Positions 15,885-21,707 of a DNA stretch of 21,707 nt are shown piece by piece (positions within the stretch are counted from its first letter, which is position 1; every line of letters begins with the position of its first letter). The stretch lies in the NCBI GenBank assembly GCA_900555735.1, contig USMI01000018.1, positions 1 through 21,707 on the forward strand. Direction: 5' to 3'. Both the position numbers and the translations under genes were made by a program. The DNA comes from an uncultured Eubacteriales bacterium. GTDB taxonomy: Bacteria; Bacillota; Clostridia; Oscillospirales; Oscillospiraceae. The notes beneath the pieces were generated by a model. It searched no databases and was not told the DNA's origin. It saw nothing but the letters and a program-made list of their open reading frames with translations.

Positions 15885-17393
15885 TTATTTTACGCGGATC
15901 ATATCCACGCCGTTGTAGATTGGAGGAACCTCCAGACCGGCTCGGTACACGGTGTACATTGCGGACACGCCCAGGTTCAAATTGGTATGCTGCGCCACGA
16001 TGATGTTCAGGGCCTGCGTCAGCAGGGCCTGTGTTTCCGCTGCGTCGGAGGTATACCGCATTTGCTCGAGAATCGCGTCAACTTCCGCGTTGCTGAACTT
16101 ATTGAAATTATAAGGCTGGTTGGTGCCGTAATAGTTCAGCAGATTCTCGAACGCGCTCTGGCCGCCGGCACCGGTGGTGATACCCAGACCAAACTGACCG
16201 CTCATAAGCATCTGCACCATGGTGTTAGCCTCATAAGAAGTGACCTTAGCCTGAATGCCCACGGCCTCCAGATACTGCTGTACCATCTCGGCGCTGCCAT
16301 TACTGGTGCCGCCGATAATCTCGCCCACATCCACGGGGGTAGACAGGCCGCTCTCTGCTACCAGCTGGCGCGCACGGTCGGGATCATAGCTGTACTGCTG
16401 TACCTCGGCCGGGATATCCATCTCCGGCGTGGCAAAGACAATCGTACTGTCCTTGCTGGATACATAGCCGCTGCAGGTCGCATTACGGATAGCATCGTAG
16501 TCGATGGCATAGGAGATTGCCTCCCGAAGCTTGTCGTTGTTCAGCGGCTCGGTATTGGCGTTGATGAGCAGCTGGAAGGGAACGACGGAAATAGACTGCT
16601 TCATCACCAGATTCTTGTCACCCTCTACCAGCCGCAGGCTGCTTCCCGTCAGACTGCTCACGTCGATCTCGCCTTTCTGCAGGGCAATGACAAGCGTGCT
16701 GGGGTCGGTAATGGTGCGGACATTGATGGTCTTGATGGCGGGCTTTTCATCGCCCCACCAGTTGTCCTTCAGGGTCATGGTCATGGTGCCGGCCGTCTCA
16801 TCCAGACTGGTAAGGGTATAGGGGCCGCTGCCCACGGGATTTTTGATGTAGCTATCCTTGTCTGCATCGTACAGATCGACATTGTAAATGGCGATCATGT
16901 ACCAGCAGTTAGGCACGCTGGGCCATTTATAGGACAGGCGGAAGGCCACGGTATTCTCGTCACGGACTTCGATGGAATCGATCATGGCCACGTAGCTCAT
17001 GGTATAGGGATTGGTCATCTGCCGCTCAAAGCAGGTCTTGACGTGATCTGCCGTGACCTTGCTGCCGTCAGAATACACGGCATTCTCGTTCAGGTGGAAC
17101 ACCCACACCAGGCCATCCTCTTCGGTTTCCCAACTCTTGGCCAGATTGGGGCGGCAGACCACAGACAGGTCATCAGTAGAGATCACATCCACCAGGGTGC
17201 TGTACACATTGGTGAACAGGGTGCTCTGGCTGGCCAGATACCAGTTCATGGGGTCATAATCGGGGATAGCGGCCGTGTTGGCCAGTGTAATAGACTCCCG
17301 GGGAACGTCTGGCACAGGGGCGGGATCATTGCTTGCGCAGCCGGCCATCGCAAAAACGACCAGCGCCAGCAAAAGAGCGAAACACTTTTTCAT
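15885..17393 (-). CDS. oppA: Peptide-binding lipoprotein (OppA/DppA type, SBP family 5)
   Basis: Predicted product of 502 aa, typical for extracellular solute-binding family 5. The first 19 residues form a lipoprotein signal, MKKCFALLLALVVFAMAGC, with lipobox AMAG-C19, so the mature protein is lipid-anchored outside the membrane. The two-lobed binding fold covers about 35-500, with family stretches such as KSWETEEDGLVWVFHLNENA and NPVGSGPYTL. It captures peptides and delivers them to OppB/OppC. It heads the transporter genes, has its own predicted promoter (17463-17491), and carries an operator-like palindrome at the predicted transcription start. GGAGG lies about 8 nt before the ATG (GGAGGAATGAGCCT). 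The peptide preference cannot be read from sequence, and nickel or other ligands bound by relatives are possible but less likely beside so many peptidases. Confidence 0.94.
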   Translation of the reverse strand: MKKCFALLLALVVFAMAGCASNDPAPVPDVPRESITLANTAAIPDYDPMNWYLASQSTLFTNVYSTLVDVISTDDLSVVCRPNLAKSWETEEDGLVWVFHLNENAVYSDGSKVTADHVKTCFERQMTNPYTMSYVAMIDSIEVRDENTVAFRLSYKWPSVPNCWYMIAIYNVDLYDADKDSYIKNPVGSGPYTLTSLDETAGTMTMTLKDNWWGDEKPAIKTINVRTITDPSTLVIALQKGEIDVSSLTGSSLRLVEGDKNLVMKQSISVVPFQLLINANTEPLNNDKLREAISYAIDYDAIRNATCSGYVSSKDSTIVFATPEMDIPAEVQQYSYDPDRARQLVAESGLSTPVDVGEIIGGTSNGSAEMVQQYLEAVGIQAKVTSYEANTMVQMLMSGQFGLGITTGAGGQSAFENLLNYYGTNQPYNFNKFSNAEVDAILEQMRYTSDAAETQALLTQALNIIVAQHTNLNLGVSAMYTVYRAGLEVPPIYNGVDMIRVK

Positions 17394-17432
17394 AGGCTCA
17401 TTCCTCCATTATTTGCCGCAGTCTCGTTTGTG

Positions 17433-17456
17433 TATCAGCTACCATGGTAGCTGATA
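17433..17456. promoter_or_regulatory. 24-bp perfect palindrome, operator of oppA
   Basis: Positions 17433-17456 are a perfect palindrome with TACCATGGTA in the middle (17440-17449) and TATCAGC/GCTGATA flanks. It sits at the predicted transcription start of the oppA promoter, a position where a bound protein would block transcription. The same 10-bp core is found below the amidohydrolase promoter (21000-21009). The adjacent GntR regulator is the obvious candidate to bind it. Confidence 0.7.
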
Positions 17457-17462
17457 TTTAAT

Positions 17463-17491
17463 AATTTACCTGTCAAACCTGCTATTGTCAA
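17463..17491 (-). promoter_or_regulatory. Predicted oppA promoter
   Basis: On the minus strand a perfect TTGACA (17491-17486), a 17-bp spacer and TAAATT (17468-17463). The predicted start is near 17456, the edge of the palindrome, about 60 nt before the oppA ATG. A second TTGACA at 17476-17471 has no well-spaced -10. Confidence 0.65.
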
Positions 17492-17535
17492 CAGAAAGCA
17501 TCCGTATTTTGCAAATTTCGTCATTTTAAATCAGG

Positions 17536-17579
17536 AATCGGCAGTTGTTTTGTTTGGTTAAACAAAACAACTGCCGATT
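17536..17579 (-). terminator. Terminator after the GntR gene
   Basis: A perfect 20-bp stem (17536-17555 with 17560-17579) with a 4-nt loop, 14 nt after the GntR stop. The stem is unusual: GTTTTGTTT/AAACAAAAC lies at the loop end and CGGCAG at the base. No long T-tract follows on the minus strand. It separates the GntR transcript from the oppA promoter. Confidence 0.7.
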
Positions 17580-17593
17580 GTGGAAGCGATTTC

Positions 17594-18295
17594 TTACATT
17601 GGCGCAAGAATATCGTCAGCTATGTTGGGAGATCCCGCAAGATTTTCCGAGTCTTTGATGTTGGTATAAATATCAAGGTTCAGATACCGCACGGCATTCT
17701 TTAGATCACGGGAAACGAGCGCATCCACGATCTTGCGGTGCAGTTCTTGTGACGGCTGTTCCGCAGGGGCAATATCGTTTTCCGGCAGCCTGTCTCCCAG
17801 ATAAGCGCTGCCGCGATAAATGGGTGTGCTTTCTCCGCGGATCATCAGCCCCAAAAGTCGCTCGATATATGACACGATGGTTTCGTTTCTAGACAGCTTG
17901 GCCAGTTCATAATGAAACGTCATGTTTGAAAAATAGGCCAGTTCCGGATCGTCGTATGTCCTGTCCAGCAGGTTATACAGCCGACGAAAATCCTCCACAT
18001 AGGCCATGTGGACGGTTTGACGCAGAGCCGCGATCTCCAGTACATACCGACAATAGCGCATCTCGTTCATTTCGCGATCCGTCGGCAGCCGGACAATATA
18101 TCCTTTACTGGGATACTTGTTGAGAAAGCCCTCGGATACCAGCCGACCGGCGGCTTCCCGGGCGGGTGTGCGGCTGCAGTGATACCAATCCGCCAGCATC
18201 TGCTCGCTGAACAGTTCGCTGCTGGGCAGCTTACGCAGCATCAGGTCACGCTTGATCTCCCGATAAACTCGTTCGGTTAAATCCTTTCCCTTCAT
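17594..18295 (-). CDS. GntR-family regulator with FCD domain (FadR subfamily)
   Basis: Predicted product of 233 aa, normal for FadR-type GntR proteins. Residues 1-70 are the winged helix domain (LTERVYREIKRDLMLRKLP, SEQMLADWYHCSRTPAREA, GFLNKYPSKGYIV). About 78-220 is the all-helical FCD ligand domain with the FHYELAKLSRNE and ELHRKIVDALVSRDLKNA motifs, where His residues commonly hold a metal. I start at ATG 18295 because AAGGAG precedes it by about 9 nt and the frame's earlier ATG at 18358 lies upstream of the predicted -10. It has its own promoter and lies between two promoters that share a TACCATGGTA palindrome, so it probably controls the peptide locus in response to an imported peptide or amino acid. 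The inducer is unknown. Confidence 0.92.
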   Translation of the reverse strand: MKGKDLTERVYREIKRDLMLRKLPSSELFSEQMLADWYHCSRTPAREAAGRLVSEGFLNKYPSKGYIVRLPTDREMNEMRYCRYVLEIAALRQTVHMAYVEDFRRLYNLLDRTYDDPELAYFSNMTFHYELAKLSRNETIVSYIERLLGLMIRGESTPIYRGSAYLGDRLPENDIAPAEQPSQELHRKIVDALVSRDLKNAVRYLNLDIYTNIKDSENLAGSPNIADDILAPM

Positions 18296-18329
18296 TAAGT
18301 GCTCTCCTTCGATGGTACTTATGGAAATA

Positions 18330-18358
18330 ATTATATCGAATAAATGAGTAAAGTACAA
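18330..18358 (-). promoter_or_regulatory. Predicted GntR promoter with operator half-site
   Basis: On the minus strand TTGTAC (18358-18353), a 17-bp spacer and a perfect TATAAT (18335-18330). The predicted start is near 18323. Just downstream, TACCAT (18317-18312) matches half of the TACCATGGTA operator core, which would allow weak autoregulation. The rest of the gap to the MATE gene (18359-18412) shows nothing, including no clear MATE terminator. Confidence 0.6.
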
Positions 18359-18412
18359 GAGTCGGCGGGAAAATTCACCTGATTTTATTCAAATAAAGTG
18401 ATACAGACCGCG

Positions 18413-19801
18413 TCATTCTTCGGTGGCGTTACCGCCAAACATTGGCCTCAGCCAATCACCCCGACGGAACCGCCGCTGGTAAACAACCGCCCGCAGCAGA
18501 CTGTCCAGTCCCTGTGTCAAGGCGATGGCGTAAGCTCCCCATCCAAGCTGCACGCCCAGCACCCATGTGCCCAGCACGCGGATGCCCCATGCCGTAATGG
18601 AGGAAAGCACCATGGCAAAATTGGCATCCCCCACGGCCTTGAAGCCGTTTGGAAGAATAAAGCTGCCGTTCTGGAACAGAGCAAACGCGGCATACAGCGC
18701 CAGCATCCCCGCGGCAATGCGGATCACTTCCGGATCGCGGGTGAAGATATATGCGCCCGGTATGGCCAACAGTAAATGGGCCAGCGCCACCGGAACAGAC
18801 CATACGAAGGTCTTACGGGATACAAACCGCAGCGCTTTTGCGGTCTTTCCCTTATCGCCTTCGCCGGCGCAGCGGCTGACCACGGGCACCGTGAGGTAGT
18901 ATAGCGCCATCACCGGCACATTAAAGATGCCGTTCACGGAATTGAATACGGAATTGGCAGAGATCATGGCCTTGCCCATACCCGCCAGGAAAATCTGCAG
19001 GATAATGCGACTTCCGTTGAACATCAGATTCTCCGCAGAAGACGGAAAGGCTACGCCGCCGATACTCCTCAGACACTGGCGCAGTACTGTCCCCGAGCAT
19101 GCCTCGGGCCGAAACGCAAAGCCGCGCCGCAGTACCATGACCAGCGACAATACCGCCGCGATGGCGACCGACAGGAGATAGGCCAGTGCCGGGCCTTTCA
19201 CGCCCATATTACCCAAGGCAAACAACAGATTCAGCACCATGCTGGATACGTTCAGGGCGATACTGACAAACATCGGACGTTGGGTATCTCCCGCTCCCCG
19301 CATAAAGCCGCAGCATTGGAAGTATATAAACCACAGCGGCGGCGTCAGGGCCGTATAGCGGAAGTAAAGAACGGAATTTTCCAGCACGTCGGCTTCCGCT
19401 CCACCGAACAGAAGGTGGACGATGCTGCCGTGCAGCAGCCACACGACCGCTGTCAGCAGCAGACTCACCAGCCCGCCCATCAGCAGCGCCGCATAGGCCG
19501 CGTGTGAAGCATCTTTTTTTCGAGAAGCGCCGGCGTTCTGGGCCACCAACACCGTTCCGCCGATGGCAAACGCTTGAAACAGGTTCATCAATACGCTGTT
19601 GACCGTATTGATCTGCCCCACTCCCGCAATAGCAGCCGTGGAGATGAAGCCCGTAACGAAAACGTTGACATTTTCCAGCAGAATGGCGGCCACCTGCTCC
19701 ACCAGCATTCCCGGCAGCATTTTCCGCAGATCCTGCGCGGCTGACTGATTTTCGGCAAGACCTTCAAATTGATTCAGCCGTGCTCGTAATGATGTAGCCA
19801 T
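18413..19801 (-). CDS. MATE family efflux transporter (copy 2)
   Basis: Predicted product of 462 aa with about twelve membrane helices. It parallels copy 1 almost throughout: MLPGMLVEQV, FQAFAIGGTVLVAQNAGA, PPLWFIYFQCCGFMR, ILPNGFKAVGDA, ALTQGLD. I start at ATG 19801, with GAGGGTGG about 5 nt upstream; the frame stays open to 19957, but that extension is not hydrophobic and overlaps the amidohydrolase gene. The start is 10 nt after the amidohydrolase stop, so the two are co-transcribed from the 21030-21058 promoter. The export substrate is unknown. The pairing with a prolidase-like amidohydrolase mirrors the pairing of copy 1 with peptidases, so it may export a hydrolysis product or an inhibitory peptide analogue. 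Confidence 0.92.
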   Translation of the reverse strand: MATSLRARLNQFEGLAENQSAAQDLRKMLPGMLVEQVAAILLENVNVFVTGFISTAAIAGVGQINTVNSVLMNLFQAFAIGGTVLVAQNAGASRKKDASHAAYAALLMGGLVSLLLTAVVWLLHGSIVHLLFGGAEADVLENSVLYFRYTALTPPLWFIYFQCCGFMRGAGDTQRPMFVSIALNVSSMVLNLLFALGNMGVKGPALAYLLSVAIAAVLSLVMVLRRGFAFRPEACSGTVLRQCLRSIGGVAFPSSAENLMFNGSRIILQIFLAGMGKAMISANSVFNSVNGIFNVPVMALYYLTVPVVSRCAGEGDKGKTAKALRFVSRKTFVWSVPVALAHLLLAIPGAYIFTRDPEVIRIAAGMLALYAAFALFQNGSFILPNGFKAVGDANFAMVLSSITAWGIRVLGTWVLGVQLGWGAYAIALTQGLDSLLRAVVYQRRFRRGDWLRPMFGGNATEE

Positions 19802-19811
19802 AAGCCCACCC

Positions 19812-20981
19812 TCAGTCGTCCTGCCGGGGACGGTGCATAATACCTCCGGCAACGACCAGCTCCGGCTTGCGGTACATGACGGCAATATCCTGATCCGGTT
19901 GTCCATCCACCAGAATGACATCTGCCGCCAATCCGGCAGCGATACTGCCTGTGACATTCTCCAGCCCGCAGATTCGGGCGCTGTACCGGGTTGCCTGCAA
20001 TAGCATATCGACGTTGTCCATCCGGCAGTATGTCTTGCGCATCCGGAATTCCAATCCCGGCAGCTTTAATTGCTCCTCCACAGGCGTGTCCGTGCCAAAA
20101 CCCAGTACCAATCCTGCCTGATAGGCGGCGGTAATATTGCGGGCATTGGCATCCAGCAGTGGCTTGAGCATCTGCGCCTTTTGTGTCTGCGTGAATCCCG
20201 GTGTCGGCACCTCGCTGGACAGCACCGCCAGCGTCGGCACCAGATAGGTGGACGCGCTGTCTTTCAGTCTCCGAATATCCTCCGGCCTGATATATGACCC
20301 GTGCTCAATCGTATCCGCTCCGGCGTCCAGACACATGGAGATGGCCGTGGCATCATGGGCATGAACCGCCACGCGCCGCTTATAGCGGTGGGCGATCCTC
20401 ACAACGGCTTCCAGTTCCTCTGGCAGCAGCTCCGAGGGCTCGCCTTGCGCATACAGCTTCACAAAATCCGCTCCGGCCCCCATTTCCTCCCGTGCAGCCC
20501 GGACGAAATCCTCCACACCGGATACATACCGCAGGAAACAGTGCGGATCAGCAGGTTCTGTCCATGCGGTGGGACGCAGGATGCTTCCTCCGGTAACGAT
20601 CCGAGGCCCATTGAACAGTCCCTGCCGGATGGCATCCCGCACATATACCGACAGGCCCTTTGGCGCGCCCGTGTCCCGAATGGTGGTGATACCCAACTCA
20701 AGAAAGCGCTGCGCACTGAGGCATGCGTTCACCATCAGCTTAAAGTCATTGAGACGAAGCAAGCCATTGTAGTAATCCCAGTTCAGATGCGCATGAATAT
20801 CAAATAACCCCGGCAACAACGTTTTGCCGCAGCAGTCAATGACCGTATCGCCGTCTTCCGGGAGAGCTTGGGACGAAACGCTCTGGATATTGTCCCCCGC
20901 CAGTACCACATCTCCATAGCCTCCGTCATACCCGCCTGACAGTTCCGGGATCAGCCGGCAATGCTTCATGATCGTGCGCAT
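19812..20981 (-). CDS. Amidohydrolase family protein, prolidase/imidazolonepropionase-like
   Basis: Predicted product of 389 aa with the amidohydrolase TIM-barrel metal site: PGLFDIHAHLNW (His63, His65), FVKLYAQG (Lys175, the usual carboxylated lysine), VAVHAHD (His207 or His209), IEHGSY (His227) and GFGTDTP (Asp298). The N-terminal strands and the C-terminal GSIAAGLAADVILVDGQP form the small beta domain typical of the superfamily. Its closest resemblance is to Zn-dependent Xaa-Pro or Xaa-Arg/Lys dipeptidases of this class, so I infer hydrolysis of a dipeptide or cyclic amide; this is not certain. Several ATGs are possible (21005, 20999, 20987, 20981). I prefer 20981 because AAAGGCGG lies about 8 nt upstream and the earlier ones fall in or beside the palindrome. 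It leads the locus from a strong promoter. Confidence 0.85.
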   Translation of the reverse strand: MRTIMKHCRLIPELSGGYDGGYGDVVLAGDNIQSVSSQALPEDGDTVIDCCGKTLLPGLFDIHAHLNWDYYNGLLRLNDFKLMVNACLSAQRFLELGITTIRDTGAPKGLSVYVRDAIRQGLFNGPRIVTGGSILRPTAWTEPADPHCFLRYVSGVEDFVRAAREEMGAGADFVKLYAQGEPSELLPEELEAVVRIAHRYKRRVAVHAHDATAISMCLDAGADTIEHGSYIRPEDIRRLKDSASTYLVPTLAVLSSEVPTPGFTQTQKAQMLKPLLDANARNITAAYQAGLVLGFGTDTPVEEQLKLPGLEFRMRKTYCRMDNVDMLLQATRYSARICGLENVTGSIAAGLAADVILVDGQPDQDIAVMYRKPELVVAGGIMHRPRQDD

Positions 20982-20997
20982 ACCCATACCGCCTTTC

Positions 20998-21011
20998 ATT
21001 ACCATGGTAAT
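20998..21011. promoter_or_regulatory. 14-bp palindrome, operator of the amidohydrolase-MATE unit
   Basis: ATTACCATGGTAAT is a perfect palindrome, and it extends to 20 bp with one mismatched pair. It lies about 12-25 nt downstream of the predicted transcription start and upstream of the preferred ATG. Its TACCATGGTA core is identical to that of the oppA palindrome. Confidence 0.65.
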
Positions 21012-21029
21012 AAATATGTTAGTGAAAAT

Positions 21030-21058
21030 ATCATAGCATGGGCCTCGAAGCCTGTCAA
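21030..21058 (-). promoter_or_regulatory. Predicted promoter of the amidohydrolase gene
   Basis: On the minus strand a perfect TTGACA (21058-21053), a 17-bp spacer and TATGAT (21035-21030), close to the sigma-A consensus. The predicted start is near 21023, giving a leader of about 40 nt that contains the palindrome. Confidence 0.75.
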
Positions 21059-21149
21059 GACTTCCCGTCAGGAAAGCTTGCCTTACTTGGAAATTTTTAG
21101 AAGGTGTTGGCCACGGAGACTGATTCCAGTCTTGCTTGGATGATACAGG

Positions 21150-21299
21150 TCACAGAAAGCATACCGGCATCTGAGATACTGATTTCAATTCAGGTTGCCC
21201 TAAAGCGCTCTACGATAAACTGTATCCATGGGCCTCTGCGATGCAGCGGCCGATATCAATTCCTATAGCTCTGCCATGAACACAGATGCCGCTGCCGTC
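21150..21299 (-). pseudogene. Possible decayed histidine kinase C-terminus
   Basis: One minus frame reads DGSGI, then GIDIGRCIAEAHGYSL, which resembles the G1 and G2 boxes of the histidine-kinase ATPase domain (G-x-G-L-x-I-V-x-x-I-x-E-x-H-G-G). It then meets an internal TAG and continues to a TGA at 21150-21152. The key second glycine of G-L-G-L is changed, and the spacing between boxes is too short. If real, it is a much degraded fragment with an internal deletion. I see no start or ribosome site. The match is short and could be chance. Confidence 0.3.
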
Positions 21300-21629
21300 A
21301 TAGCCCGTTGAGGATATCGCAATGTGTCAAACGCTATGAAGGCGGCAGGAGCGCTTATGCTGTCTCTGCGTATTATTCCCGGCATATATAGCCCATTGTC
21401 CCTCCCTCAGTTCATCCTTCCAACTACAGAACCGGCCGTTGTCTCTAAGATGCTGCGGTATTTTTCTAACTGAACTCACGCAGTCCGTGTCTCTTTTCTT
21501 TTTGCGTAAATTGCGGTTTTTACTGGAGTTGAAACGCCCAAGTTGTCTGTATTTTAAGGAATTTCTCTTTCCGATACTCACTGGAAGTCAAGTCCGTGTT
21601 TGGTTAAATTTGATTGGCCTCTGCGGAGA
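21300..21629. other. Gene-free stretch, AT-richer
   Basis: No convincing gene. The open frames of 77 aa (21439-21672, plus) and 84 aa (21327-21581, minus) overlap each other and look like nothing known to me. Base composition becomes visibly more AT-rich after about 21400 than in the peptide operon, consistent with a boundary to acquired DNA. Confidence 0.5.
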
Positions 21630-21691
21630 TAATACGCACATAATACGCATTGTTTCCGTAATACGCATTTAATACGGAGATAATGCGTATT
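21630..21691. repeat. Cluster of TAATACGCA repeats
   Basis: TAATACGCA occurs at 21630-21638, 21641-21649 and 21659-21667, with a variant TAATACGGA at 21670-21678 and an inverted copy AATGCGTATT at 21682-21691. The third and inverted copies form a near-perfect 13-bp inverted repeat. Such clusters serve as iterons or operators, but the gene they would serve lies outside the window. Confidence 0.6.
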
Positions 21692-21707
21692 GCGTTTTTG
21701 ATTGCAC

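Noticed and set aside
16215..16224. CACCATGGTG, similar to the TACCATGGTA operator core
   Set aside because: It lies inside the oppA coding sequence, differs at both ends and lacks extended symmetry.
15873..17450. 525-codon plus-strand frame opposite oppA
   Set aside because: OppA has a clear lipoprotein signal and family fold; the antisense frame runs past the promoter region and has no ribosome site.
19802..19957. N-terminal extension of MATE copy 2 starting at 19957
   Set aside because: It would overlap the amidohydrolase gene by about 146 nt and is not hydrophobic; the ATG at 19801 has a good ribosome site.
21327..21672. Small open frames of 77 and 84 codons on opposite strands
   Set aside because: They overlap each other, have no convincing ribosome sites and no recognisable motif.

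Overview
The window is about 21.7 kb of a GC-rich genome (roughly 55-58% G+C by eye). Sigma-A-type promoters, strong AGGAGG-like ribosome sites, a diacylglyceryl lipoprotein signal, YitT/DUF2179 and PepD family genes, and frequent ATGA start-stop overlaps suggest a member of the Clostridia, most likely a gut Oscillospiraceae-type Firmicute. The species cannot be read from the sequence.

Left edge (1-750): debris of an integrative element. It holds the last 57 codons of a tyrosine recombinase, a long palindrome, paired 10-bp repeats on a 12-bp period, the 3' half of a tRNA-Thr(GGT) gene cut exactly at the anticodon loop, a second long palindrome, and another pair of 10-bp repeats on a 12-bp period. 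Together this looks like a whole attP-type attachment region left in the chromosome.

755-2787, plus strand: a LysR regulator, then a YitT/DUF2179 membrane protein. A T-N11-A LysR-type dyad lies upstream of the YitT promoter, so the two probably form a regulator-target pair. A 21-bp bidirectional terminator closes the unit.

2813-21058, minus strand: the main body of the window, read right to left. Order of transcription: prolidase-like amidohydrolase, MATE exporter 2, GntR/FCD regulator, peptide-binding lipoprotein OppA, permeases OppB and OppC, ATPases OppD and OppF, a 1086-aa M14 metallopeptidase, S9 peptidase, MATE exporter 1, M29 aminopeptidase, PepD (M20). A complete five-part oligopeptide importer is thus combined with five peptidases of different catalytic types and two paralogous exporters. 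None of the peptidases or the amidohydrolase shows an obvious signal peptide, so digestion is probably cytoplasmic. The operon is tightly packed: oppD/oppF, oppF/M14 and S9/MATE overlap by 4 nt. I infer a peptide import, digestion and product-export locus.

Regulation: the amidohydrolase and oppA promoters both fit TTGACA-N17-(TATGAT or TAAATT), and each carries a palindrome centred on TACCATGGTA at or just below the predicted transcription start. The GntR promoter, which lies between them, has a TACCAT half-site at the equivalent place. This points to a local GntR regulon. A hairpin between oppA and oppB and a terminator between the M14 and S9 genes probably grade expression along the long transcript.

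Right edge (21059-21707): no intact gene. There is a weak trace of a histidine-kinase C-terminus, then AT-richer sequence ending in five copies of TAATACGCA-like repeats, perhaps the start of another acquired segment.
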